A stretch of DNA of 18,696 bases. Source: Bacillota bacterium (GTDB lineage: Bacteria; Bacillota; Clostridia; Lachnospirales; Lachnospiraceae). Shown here one piece after another: positions 1-5,863 of the stretch. The position numbers and the translations under genes were made by a program. Under the pieces are notes generated by a model. That model saw only the letters and a list, made by a program, of their open reading frames with translations. It ran no database searches and had not been told where the DNA came from. Numbering within the stretch: the first letter of the stretch is position 1; the number at the start of each line of letters is the position of its first letter. Location: assembly GCA_023437885.1 (NCBI GenBank), contig JAEZFH010000300.1, positions 1 through 18,696 of the forward strand, given 5' to 3'.

Positions 1-1323
1 GAGTGCAACGAGGTCGGAAGCGGTATGACGAAGAACACTACGGCCAAGATAACCTCCCAACAGGGCTTGATTTACCGGAAGCTTCTGAGATACAAAGGAG
101 AAGAGAGAGCGCGGGAATATGCCATGGCGAACCAAAGTGCTATTGAACGGTATGATGGTCTGGTACGGCAGTTGCAGATCGACTGTGAATTTGAATTTAT
201 GCCAAATTATATCTACTCCAAGGAAAATGAGCAGAGTATCCGTCAAGAGATAGAGGCGGCCAAACGGATCGGTCTTGCGGCAGAGTTCACCAGGGAGACG
301 GCCTTGCCCTTCCAGGTGAAGGCTGCACTGCGCCTTGACCATCAGGCACAGTTTCATCCGCTCAAATTTCTGGATGCAATTGCAAGTAAACTAACAATCT
401 ATGAGAATACCAGAGTAACTGAGGTTCGAAGTGACGGAACCATCCTTACCGACCGGGGCAGTGTCAGGGCAAAATCCATCGTAGTGGCAACCCATTATCC
501 CTTTATTAATGTGCCCGGTTATTATTTCCTTAGAATGCATCAGGAGAGGTATTACCTGTCTGCTCTGGAAGGCTGTTATGCACCGGGCAGTCCCCGTCTT
601 GACGGCATGTACCTGGATGCGGACCCGCAGGGGCATTCCCTGCGTAATTACAGGGATTATGTAATCTTTGGGGCAACCAATCACCGGACAGGCGAATATA
701 AGCCCGTGGATGCCTATGCCCGGCTGGAGGAGAGTGCCAGACGCTATTATCCGAATGCCAAAATCAAATATCTATGGTCGAATCAGGATTGCATGACTCC
801 GGATTCCATTCCCTATATCGGACGGTATTCTGCCAATACTCCGAATATCTATGTGGCCACGGGCTTTAATAAGTGGGGGATGTCAAATTCGATGGTATCC
901 GCAATGCTTCTCAGTGACATGATTACCGGGAAACGTAATCAAAACCGTAAGGTGTTTTATCCAAGGCGCCTGATGATATCCGGCAGCAAAAAGTTCCTTC
1001 AGGATGTCGGAGTAATTACAGGCAGTCTGATCTCCGAGCATCTCAGGATACCACGGGATAAGCTGAAGGATATTGAAATCGGGCAAGCAGGAATTATCAA
1101 CCGGGATGGACAAAAGCTGGGAGTATACCGGGAGACGAAGGATAAGTATTATTTTATTTCGACCAAATGCCCGCATCTGGGCTGCAGCCTGGAATGGAAC
1201 CAGAATGAACTGACCTGGGATTGTCCCTGCCATGGATCCAGATTTGATATTCATGGTAAACTTATTAGCAATCCTGCTATGAGAGATGCCTTTGATGCAT
1301 GCCAGAGGAAGAAGAAAAGTTAA
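1..1323 (+). CDS. FAD-dependent oxidoreductase with C-terminal Rieske [2Fe-2S] domain (5' end cut by window)
   Basis: The frame is open from base 1. The residues before the first ATG (base 25) read GSGMTKNTTAKITSQ, which matches the region after the FAD-binding Rossmann motif in DadA/glycine-oxidase-like (DAO) enzymes, so the true start lies upstream of the window. Residues up to about 300 of the visible part are the DAO fold, with PYIGRYSANTPNIYVATGFN near the FAD-binding C-terminal end. A Rieske cluster follows: C390-P-H392-L-G-C395 and C408-P-C-H411-G-S. Ligands would be C390/H392 and C408/H411; C395 and C410 would form the usual disulfide. Such fusions are cytosolic oxidoreductases of unknown substrate in clostridia and bacilli. 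The gene is host DNA, outside the prophage. I am confident of the family, not of the reaction. Confidence 0.93.
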   Translation, partial: ECNEVGSGMTKNTTAKITSQQGLIYRKLLRYKGEERAREYAMANQSAIERYDGLVRQLQIDCEFEFMPNYIYSKENEQSIRQEIEAAKRIGLAAEFTRETALPFQVKAALRLDHQAQFHPLKFLDAIASKLTIYENTRVTEVRSDGTILTDRGSVRAKSIVVATHYPFINVPGYYFLRMHQERYYLSALEGCYAPGSPRLDGMYLDADPQGHSLRNYRDYVIFGATNHRTGEYKPVDAYARLEESARRYYPNAKIKYLWSNQDCMTPDSIPYIGRYSANTPNIYVATGFNKWGMSNSMVSAMLLSDMITGKRNQNRKVFYPRRLMISGSKKFLQDVGVITGSLISEHLRIPRDKLKDIEIGQAGIINRDGQKLGVYRETKDKYYFISTKCPHLGCSLEWNQNELTWDCPCHGSRFDIHGKLISNPAMRDAFDACQRKKKS

Positions 1324-1359
1324 TTTTGCATCGATGGTAACAATAATATAATCGATGAT

Positions 1360-1383
1360 TTATCATTGATATTATCATTGAGA
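1360..1383 (+). repeat. 12-bp tandem repeat over the -35 of a promoter
   Basis: TTATCATTGATA (1360-1371) is followed directly by TTATCATTGAGA (1372-1383). The second copy contains the -35 hexamer of the promoter at 1372-1400. Adjacent direct repeats one helical turn apart at a -35 suggest an activator or repressor site; that is inference. Confidence 0.5.
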
Positions 1384-1400
1384 TCAAAGAGTGCTATAAT
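1372..1400 (+). promoter_or_regulatory. sigma-A type promoter, extended -10
   Basis: TTATCA (1372-1377), a 17-bp spacer and TATAAT (1395-1400) preceded by TGC, an extended -10. Transcription would start near 1407. No credible start codon with a ribosome binding site follows before the hairpin at 1475-1510, so the product may be a short non-coding transcript. Confidence 0.6.
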
Positions 1401-1406
1401 TGGAGT

Positions 1407-1510
1407 GATAAAGCTCTTATTTTGAGAGGAATTTTAAAAGGTATTTTTGAAGGAAGGGTTCTAAGAATATAGTAACAGTAAAAGAGTGGGTTATCTCACT
1501 CTTTTACTGT
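1407..1510 (+). ncRNA. candidate small RNA between promoter and hairpin
   Basis: A good promoter ends at 1400 and a perfect 14-bp hairpin closes at 1510, giving a predicted transcript of about 104 nt. AGAGGA near 1426 is not followed by a usable ATG. No known RNA family is recognised. The call rests only on promoter plus hairpin geometry. Confidence 0.25.
1475..1510 (+). terminator. 14-bp perfect hairpin, terminator-like
   Basis: ACAGTAAAAGAGTG (1475-1488) pairs perfectly with CACTCTTTTACTGT (1497-1510) across an 8-nt loop. The T-run lies inside the 3' arm, not after it, so it is an atypical intrinsic terminator. It could end the short upstream transcript or be an RNA-processing or protein-binding hairpin. 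Confidence 0.5.
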
Positions 1511-1818
1511 ATAAAGCACGCATTATAAAAAGCTGTAAAAGGACGCGATTGGATCCGTCACCTGATGAGAATGAATCGAATTGCAGCAATTTATCATATC
1601 GGAGAAATTACCTTAGTCAATGCATATTTCATATTTTCACATTTTTTATACATAATAAGGCGTTAAATTATTGTTAATCGTTAAAATAAAACTTTTAGAA
1701 ACTGGAAAGAGTCTCTTGTGCAGGAGAATAAGATAGACTACACTTTTTCGCTCATCCAAAGTGGAAGAAAGGATATACTTGGAGCAGATCAAAGTAACTA
1801 ATTCCGAAATTATCATTT

Positions 1819-1881
1819 TAGTGCATTATTTCTCTTTAGTGCAATATTTCTTTTTAATGCAATATTTTTCTTTGATGCAGG
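1819..1881 (+). repeat. 18-bp tandem repeats upstream of the sigma factor
   Basis: Units start at 1819, 1837, 1855 and, decayed, 1873. The first three read TAGTGCATTATTTCTCTT, TAGTGCAATATTTCTTTT and TAATGCAATATTTTTCTT; the fourth keeps only TGATGCAGG. The period is exactly 18 bp, so the frame stays open through it (hexapeptides such as LVQYFF). This makes the upstream frame look coding, but the ribosome binding site places the sigma start at 1908. Confidence 0.7.
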
Positions 1882-1907
1882 ATGTTAAGAATGAAAGGAG
1901 GGTTGTC

Positions 1908-2399
1908 ATGAAGCAGGGTAGGGTACATACGCAGGAAGATGTAAGGGATATCGTGGAACGGTATTCCGACATGGTATATAAAATAGCGCTTTCCTATACA
2001 AGGGATAAGACAGTTGCCGAGGATATCCTTCAGGAGGTGCTGATTAAGTATATGACGGCTTCCCTTGAATTTCACGATGAGGAGCATAAAAAGGCATGGA
2101 TGATCCGGGTGACCGTAAATGAATGCAACAAATATTTCCGCTCGGCATGGAACAGAAAAAAAGTGCCCCTGGAGGATATCTATTCCTTTGACGACCCGGA
2201 AAAGCACGAGGTCTTTTATGCGGTAATGGAATTGCCGATGAAGTACCGGGTCATCATCCACCTGTATTATTATGAAGAACTGTCCGTGAAAGAAATAGCA
2301 AAGCTTATGAGGATGAAGGAAAATACGGTAACTTCGAGATTATACCGGGGAAGAAAGTTGTTGAAGGAGATATTGGAGGTAGAATATGAATTTGGATGA
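1908..2399 (+). CDS. ECF-type RNA polymerase sigma factor (sigma-70 family)
   Basis: 163 aa. Sigma region 2 spans about residues 14-80 (DMVYKIALSYTRDKTVAEDI, then the AWMIRVTVNECNKYFR helix that recognises the -10). Region 4 spans about 104-155, with the HTH LSVKEIAKLMRMKENTVTSR that binds the -35. Length and two-domain layout are normal for ECF factors. The ATG at 1908 is chosen because AAAGGAGGG lies just upstream. A GTG at 1761 would add about 49 residues, largely the translated 18-bp repeats, and has no comparable binding site. The next gene overlaps it by 14 bp and encodes a membrane protein, the usual sigma/anti-sigma arrangement. The target regulon is unknown. Confidence 0.92.
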   Translation: MKQGRVHTQEDVRDIVERYSDMVYKIALSYTRDKTVAEDILQEVLIKYMTASLEFHDEEHKKAWMIRVTVNECNKYFRSAWNRKKVPLEDIYSFDDPEKHEVFYAVMELPMKYRVIIHLYYYEELSVKEIAKLMRMKENTVTSRLYRGRKLLKEILEVEYEFG

Positions 2400-3180
2400 T
2401 TATAGAGAGGCTATGAAAGAAATACCAGTTGCTGCAAAAGGACTTGACAGGAAGCTGCTTGAAAGAGTGGAAGCCAGAAAAAAAGCTAAGGACAAACTGG
2501 TTACCAGGAAGATTATGCCGATATTCGCCCTTGCGGCAACGATTGTACTGCTGTTATGCACCGCCTGGTACAAAGTGTCCTTGGATACTCCGGCCATCGC
2601 TGTCAAGGTATATGCGGCAGAAGCGGAAGGGATCCCCCTGTCCGAAAGCTTTGTTACGATCGATGAACAGGTAACCCCTTTTTATGGCGGCTATACGGTA
2701 GATGGGCAGGGAAAAAAGCAGGGTGCAACCATGACTTACCACATCCGTTTTACCTGTGAGGGAGAAGGAATTGATACGATTACCTATATCCTGTCAGAAA
2801 AGAAAGTGACCCGTGATAACCGTGAAAGTGCAAAGGCATATTATGTTGAGAACATCACCCTTCCAGTGGATGAATACCGTCAATTAAAGAAGGATAAGAT
2901 GGAGAGCTTTATCAGTGGCTTCTACGGAGAAGGAGAAGAAAATGCTACAATCATTAATATAATAGGCAGCTCCTATACCGTAAAGTATGAGGAGCAGGAG
3001 AAAATAGCCTATGGACTGGTAGTTGCCGCTACTGTAGACGAAGAGGATGATTACCATTGTGAGGACGTGGTGATTCGAGCGAGGATAGGGATGACGAATG
3101 GAAGTACGGTTAATAAGCAGTTTCTCCTTGATTTCGGAGAAGATGCCTTTCATACCGTCCGGGTAAAAATATTAAATTAG
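2386..3180 (+). CDS. single-pass membrane protein, probable anti-sigma factor
   Basis: 264 aa. Residues 1-43 are charged and presumably cytoplasmic, a transmembrane helix spans about 44-62 (IMPIFALAATIVLLLCTAW), and about 200 residues would lie outside the membrane. The start is supported by TTGGAGGT a few bases upstream, inside the sigma gene. The overlap implies translational coupling. In known ECF pairs the short N-terminal segment sequesters the sigma factor and the outer domain senses a signal. No zinc-binding HxxxCxxC anti-sigma motif is visible, so the anti-sigma role is inferred from position and topology (DUF4179-like organisation). I do not recognise the outer domain. Confidence 0.75.
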   Translation: MNLDDYREAMKEIPVAAKGLDRKLLERVEARKKAKDKLVTRKIMPIFALAATIVLLLCTAWYKVSLDTPAIAVKVYAAEAEGIPLSESFVTIDEQVTPFYGGYTVDGQGKKQGATMTYHIRFTCEGEGIDTITYILSEKKVTRDNRESAKAYYVENITLPVDEYRQLKKDKMESFISGFYGEGEENATIINIIGSSYTVKYEEQEKIAYGLVVAATVDEEDDYHCEDVVIRARIGMTNGSTVNKQFLLDFGEDAFHTVRVKILN

Positions 3181-3253
3181 CAACAGAGAAGAAATGTATG
3201 GATGGAATGGAAACAAAAAATAAAAATAATAGTATCATTTCATAAAAAATCAC

Positions 3254-3282
3254 TTGCATTCTTCTATAGTTCTTGGTATAAT
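3254..3282 (+). promoter_or_regulatory. promoter of tRNA-Leu
   Basis: TTGCAT (3254-3259), a 17-bp spacer and TATAAT (3277-3282) preceded by TGG (extended -10). It lies 45 bp upstream of the mature tRNA. Confidence 0.8.
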
Positions 3283-3327
3283 AAAGTTCGTTCGCTGGAC
3301 ATTATCCGGTGCACAACATATGGTTTT

Positions 3328-3411
3328 GCAGTCGTGGCGGAATTGGCATACGCGCTAGACTAAGGATCTAGTCCGGGTTTCTGGGTAGGGGTTCAAGTCC
3401 CCTCGACTGCA
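3328..3411 (+). tRNA. tRNA-Leu (anticodon AAG)
   Basis: A full cloverleaf can be folded: acceptor GCAGTCG/CGACTGC with discriminator A; D-stem GCG/CGC; anticodon stem CTAGA/TCTAG with loop CTAAGGA and anticodon AAG at 3362-3364; a long class II variable arm; T-stem AGGGG/CCCCT with loop TTCAAGT. CCA is not encoded. The long variable arm and A73 fit leucine. A34 would need TadA deamination to inosine to read codons other than CUU. The prophage integrase gene points toward its 3' end, marking this as the integration target. Confidence 0.95.
3387..3411 (+). other. probable prophage attachment core (left end) in tRNA 3' end
   Basis: Phage integrases of this class commonly use the T-arm and 3' acceptor strand of a tRNA gene. 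The integrase gene begins 80 bp beyond the tRNA and all genes rightward are phage-like. The exact core cannot be set because the other end is outside the window. Confidence 0.45.
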
Positions 3412-3451
3412 GTATGTTTTACAGCACTTCGGTTATACAGCTTGTAGGAGG

Positions 3452-3471
3452 TGTTAGCCGAAATGTTAGCC
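3452..3471 (+). repeat. TGTTAGCC direct repeats beside the attachment site
   Basis: TGTTAGCC occurs at 3452-3459 and 3464-3471, 12 bp apart, between the tRNA and the integrase gene. Position and spacing suit arm-type binding sites for the integrase N-terminal domain; this is inference. Confidence 0.4.
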
Positions 3472-3479
3472 ACAATTTG

Positions 3480-3506
3480 AGGTCATGCGGTCACATGACC
3501 TTTTTT
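3480..3506 (+). terminator. rho-independent terminator downstream of tRNA-Leu
   Basis: AGGTCATG (3480-3487) pairs with CATGACCT (3494-3501) around a 6-nt loop and is followed by a T-run to 3506. It reads in the tRNA direction and overlaps the integrase stop codon at 3491-3493. The phage thus appears to supply a terminator for the interrupted tRNA transcript and to block host transcription from entering the int gene antisense. Confidence 0.8.
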
Positions 3507-4684
3507 CTTTTGCGTGCATTAAAAGATATTACATTGCCTTCCTTGTCTCCATCTCCAATATTCCTTGTCAATGAAAGGTCTATTTCGTCAGCAGCTCGAG
3601 AGTCGATATCACCTGTAACATGTTGGTATATATCTCTAAGCGTTTTTACATCTGCATGTCCAAGACGAGCGGCAGCAACCTTGTCCGGTATGCCGAGATC
3701 CATCATAAGGGTTGCGTGGTAATGCCTTAAATCGTGAAATCTCACACCTTTAATCCCATATTTTTTTGTTAAATTTTTAAAGTGTTCAGAGTATGCCTTG
3801 GGTTGCCACATTGGTATAACTGCATCACACTGGCCCGCCCTACTCGTCCCCTTAAAAATAGATAGACGGTCAATCACAAAAAGTGGCATCAATATTTTTC
3901 TTGCACTCGTCCTGCTTTTTGGCGACTTAGTAACAATTCCATTGAAATCTACTTTTGCCTTGTTAATCGAAATAACCCCAGCGCACAGATCAATATCTTC
4001 CCATGTGAGCCCAAATACTTCGCTCCGGCGCAATCCGCAACCTGCCGCAAGAAGAATTGGTATTTCGTCATTCGTATCTTTAACCGCGTTCATAAGTGTA
4101 GAAAATTCCTCCTTCGTAGGCAGCGTTGGAACGTATGCTTCTTTGGACCCCAGTAAGACACTGTCTGCGGGGTTGCTTGTTATAAGCTTGTTTTTAACTG
4201 CATAGTTAAAGGCTGCTTTAAGGAACTTATTGAGCTTAATTGCGGTATTAACTGTTATTGGAGGATTCTCTCTAGTGGTTTCTTTCCCGTTCGTAATAAT
4301 GCTCGTTATTCTATAATTTGCCATGCGATCCTTATAAAAACAATCAAGGGTTATGGGTTTGATGGCGCCTAGTTTCGCGTGCTTAAAATATGGATCAAAG
4401 TGTGACTCTATATACATTTTGTACAAAGAACGTGTTGTTTCTGCCCATCTCTTCTCGTTGTAACCATAATAATTCCACAGAAAAGGAATGAGCATTTCTT
4501 TACTCCCTGGAAGCGTTAACTCGTGTTGTAATTCATATTTCAGATCGGTGAGGGCTTTTTCTGCATCTTCCTTGTAATGGAATGTTTTAGTGGTAAGTCG
4601 GATGCGCTTGCCCTCTGCGTCTTTCCCTGCATCAACAGCCCCGATCCACTTATTGGGCCTGATTTGATACACTGTTCCTTTCAT
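3491..4684 (-). CDS. int: phage integrase (tyrosine recombinase)
   Basis: 397 aa, normal for phage integrases. Residues 1-55 form the arm-type DNA-binding domain (GTVYQIRPNKWIGAVDAGKD), about 60-170 the SAM-like core-binding domain, and about 185-360 the catalytic domain. Visible active-site residues are R219 (GCGLRRSE), K256 (TKSPKSR), H317 and R320 (FHDLRH), H343 (LGH) and the nucleophile Y353 (DIYQHV). All are present, so it should be active. It catalyses site-specific integration and excision, here at tRNA-Leu. CAGGAGAG precedes the ATG. It lies 5 bp downstream of the repressor stop and is probably co-transcribed with it from the leftward promoter. No excisionase is identified. Confidence 0.96.
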   Translation of the reverse strand: MKGTVYQIRPNKWIGAVDAGKDAEGKRIRLTTKTFHYKEDAEKALTDLKYELQHELTLPGSKEMLIPFLWNYYGYNEKRWAETTRSLYKMYIESHFDPYFKHAKLGAIKPITLDCFYKDRMANYRITSIITNGKETTRENPPITVNTAIKLNKFLKAAFNYAVKNKLITSNPADSVLLGSKEAYVPTLPTKEEFSTLMNAVKDTNDEIPILLAAGCGLRRSEVFGLTWEDIDLCAGVISINKAKVDFNGIVTKSPKSRTSARKILMPLFVIDRLSIFKGTSRAGQCDAVIPMWQPKAYSEHFKNLTKKYGIKGVRFHDLRHYHATLMMDLGIPDKVAAARLGHADVKTLRDIYQHVTGDIDSRAADEIDLSLTRNIGDGDKEGNVISFNARKRKKVM

Positions 4685-4689
4685 TAATT

Positions 4690-4911
4690 TTATCTCTCCT
4701 GTCTTTTTGATTTTTCATCGCCGACAAGCCAATCAAGTGTCACTCCAAAAATTTCTCTCAATTCAAGCAACATGTCCAGGTTTGGCCGCATGATGTCGGC
4801 TTCATATCTGGTTATAGTTGATTTTGTTACTCCTAATTTTTCAGCTAAGTCCGCCTTGGATAAGCCATTTATCTCTCGTAATTCCGTAATTCTATTTCCT
4901 ACAGTATCCAT
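4690..4911 (-). CDS. CI-like phage repressor, short HTH_3 protein
   Basis: 73 aa, nearly all a Cro/C1-type helix-turn-helix (HTH about residues 18-37, SKADLAEKLGVTKSTITRYE). It starts at the ATG complementary to 4909-4911, preceded by AGGAGGT. A longer upstream reading to 5046 runs through the promoter and operator and is rejected. There is no S24 peptidase or other C-terminal domain, so self-cleavage in the SOS response is not possible for this protein alone. It probably binds the GTTGCGT-type operators next to it to hold the rightward promoter off and maintain lysogeny. One operator overlaps the -35 of its own promoter, which suggests autoregulation. Confidence 0.88.
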   Translation of the reverse strand: MDTVGNRITELREINGLSKADLAEKLGVTKSTITRYEADIMRPNLDMLLELREIFGVTLDWLVGDEKSKRQER

Positions 4912-4932
4912 GGTACACCTCCTACGAAATGT

Positions 4933-4961
4933 ATTATACAACATATGTGCGTGTGACGCAA
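4933..4961 (-). promoter_or_regulatory. leftward lysogeny promoter (repressor-int)
   Basis: On the minus strand: -35 TTGCGT (4961-4956), 17-bp spacer, -10 TATAAT (4938-4933), then AGGAGGT and the repressor ATG. The -35 lies inside operator 4946-4962. Confidence 0.75.
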
Positions 4962-4962
4962 C
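4946..4962. promoter_or_regulatory. operator O1 (7-3-7 inverted repeat)
   Basis: TGTGCGT-GTG-ACGCAAC. The right arm is perfect; the left arm has two mismatches to the consensus GTTGCGT. It overlaps the leftward -35. Confidence 0.7.
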
Positions 4963-4991
4963 TAAAAAGTGAAAATAATTTAAAATAGTTA

Positions 4992-5020
4992 TTGACAGTG
5001 GTTGCGTGGTGGTGTATCTT
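4992..5020 (+). promoter_or_regulatory. rightward early promoter
   Basis: TTGACA (4992-4997), 17-bp spacer, TATCTT (5015-5020). The spacer contains a GTTGCGT half-site. It drives the Cro-like gene and probably the genes after it. Confidence 0.8.
5001..5017. promoter_or_regulatory. operator O2 (half-conserved)
   Basis: GTTGCGT-GGT-GGTGTAT. Only the left arm matches. It lies between the -35 and -10 of the rightward promoter, so binding would block RNA polymerase. Confidence 0.55.
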
Positions 5021-5030
5021 GTAATTAGGA

Positions 5031-5047
5031 GTTGCGTACAAAGCAAC
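5031..5047. promoter_or_regulatory. operator O3
   Basis: GTTGCGT-ACA-AAGCAAC, one mismatch between arms. It lies just after the expected rightward transcription start. Confidence 0.75.
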
Positions 5048-5064
5048 TAGAAGGGAGAGTCAAC

Positions 5065-5313
5065 ATGAGAAATAACAGGGCAATTAAAAAGAAAAAATTA
5101 CTAAGACTCAAGTATTACCGAGACCTTTACGAAATTACTGCGGACGAGTTGGCTGAAATTATTGGAAAGTCTCCTAATACATATCGTCAAAAAGAGAATC
5201 GGAGAATCCCATTTTCCTATGATGAAATTGTATTGATAATGGATCGAATTAATAAGTCGGCCGCAAAATCGTCCGGGGAACGTCACACATTTGAACAAAT
5301 TTTTTTACCCTAA
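5065..5313 (+). CDS. Cro-like HTH protein, first gene of the rightward operon
   Basis: 82 aa, very basic N-terminus (KKKKLLRLKYYRD), then an HTH at about residues 25-45 (TADELAEIIGKSPNTYRQKE). The ATG at 5065 is preceded by AAGGGAGA. An in-frame TTG at 5032 lies inside operator O3 and is rejected as the start. Divergent position from the repressor and the HTH fold suggest a Cro-type regulator that competes for the same operators; it might alternatively serve in excision. The gene is flanked by operator copies O3 and O4. Confidence 0.8.
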   Translation: MRNNRAIKKKKLLRLKYYRDLYEITADELAEIIGKSPNTYRQKENRRIPFSYDEIVLIMDRINKSAAKSSGERHTFEQIFLP

Positions 5314-5314
5314 A

Positions 5315-5331
5315 GTTGCGTATAACGCAAC
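5315..5331. promoter_or_regulatory. operator O4, perfect inverted repeat
   Basis: GTTGCGT-ATA-ACGCAAC, a perfect 7-3-7 palindrome immediately after the Cro-like stop codon and before the next gene. It is the best copy in the set yet lies inside the operon, more than 290 bp from the promoter, where it could act as a roadblock or looping site. Confidence 0.8.
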
Positions 5332-5342
5332 CAGCTCAGAAA

Positions 5343-5380
5343 GCAGTACACATTGAATAATCATAGAGGAGGTGAACAGA
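5343..5380 (+). repeat. duplicated leader, copy 1
   Basis: Nearly identical to 6671-6710: four mismatches and a 2-nt gap. Both copies contain GTACA[C/T]ATTGAA, then AATCATA, then AGGAGGTGAA, and each sits directly before a small gene. The GTACATATTGAA part also forms the start region of the antirepressor at 5857-5868. Confidence 0.8.
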
Positions 5381-5635
5381 GTGGAAAAAGCACCAGAAGA
5401 ACTTTTAAAAGAAAATAATGAATTGTTGAAAGCTGCGCAGATGAGAGCCACGGGAAGCGGATATGATATTGATAAAATACAAAAAGCATCCCTTGACTAC
5501 ATCGATGCAGCCAAGGGTTTGAAGCTAAATGCAATTGAATTTTATATGTCCTTGGGTAAAGCAAAGGAGTTAGTCTCTCATTCTTTATCAATAAGTGTCA
5601 TACCTGATATTACAGCTGATGATGCAAAAGTGTAA
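5381..5635 (+). CDS. small phage protein of unknown function
   Basis: 84 aa from GTG at 5381, spaced about 8 nt from AGGAGG; a GTG at 5372 overlaps that binding site and is less likely. The protein is helical in character (PEELLKENNELLKAAQ, then DYIDAAKGLKLNAIEFYMSL) with no Cys pairs or membrane segment. I do not recognise the family. Its last 58 bp overlap the 3' end of a convergent minus-strand gene. It belongs to the rightward early operon. Confidence 0.72.
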   Translation: MEKAPEELLKENNELLKAAQMRATGSGYDIDKIQKASLDYIDAAKGLKLNAIEFYMSLGKAKELVSHSLSISVIPDITADDAKV

Positions 5636-5766
5636 TCGTTGATAAAATCAAGATACTGTGCTTCACGTATGATGTATTCATCTGAGTTGTTTGTGGATAT
5701 GCGAGATTGCATTTTGACAGTGGCAAAAGCGATGCCTATGTCATGAGCTTTTTGCTCTAAAGTCAT
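5578..5766 (-). CDS. small minus-strand phage protein of unknown function
   Basis: 62 aa. The start is the ATG complementary to 5764-5766, with AAAGGAG about 9 nt upstream; a longer reading to 5883 has no support. The N-terminus MTLEQKAHDIGIAFATVKMQ resembles small phage proteins beginning with a KAHD(I/L)A helix, a family of unknown role. It has its own promoter (5815-5843), opposite in direction to the operon around it, so it could be expressed in the lysogen. It overlaps the 3' end of the plus-strand gene by 58 bp, which would also make its mRNA antisense to that gene. Confidence 0.7.
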   Translation of the reverse strand: MTLEQKAHDIGIAFATVKMQSRISTNNSDEYIIREAQYLDFINDYTFASSAVISGMTLIDKE

Positions 5767-5814
5767 AAGTTTTTTCTCCTTTCGTACGCATTCCGTCTGA
5801 TACACGGTAACTAC

Positions 5815-5843
5815 ATTATAGGAGAATAGGAAGAAATTTGCAA
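5815..5843 (-). promoter_or_regulatory. promoter of the minus-strand gene 5578-5766
   Basis: Minus strand: TTGCAA (5843-5838), 17-bp spacer, TATAAT (5820-5815). Strong match to the vegetative consensus. Confidence 0.75.
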
Positions 5844-5863
5844 TAAAAAGAAGGAGGTACATA

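Larger units (their letters stand above)
1324..1907. other. gene-free host intergenic region
   Basis: No convincing gene lies between the oxidoreductase and the sigma factor. The stretch holds a 12-bp tandem repeat, an extended -10 promoter, a long hairpin and, next to the sigma gene, 18-bp tandem repeats; these are listed separately. An open frame at 1486-1677 has no ribosome binding site and no recognisable protein character. I see nothing else definable in 1511-1818, which is AT-rich. Confidence 0.6.

Noticed and set aside
391..1254. Minus-strand open frames across the Rieske oxidoreductase
   Set aside because: Shadows of a clear gene; no binding sites or domains.
1486..1677. 63-codon plus-strand open frame in the host intergenic region
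   Set aside because: Starts inside the loop of the hairpin, no ribosome binding site, low-complexity composition.
1761..1907. N-terminal extension of the sigma factor from GTG 1761
   Set aside because: Mostly translated 18-bp repeats; a strong AAAGGAGGG sits before ATG 1908 where the family begins.
3414..4205. Plus-strand open frames across the integrase
   Set aside because: Antisense to a gene with all catalytic residues intact; no protein character.
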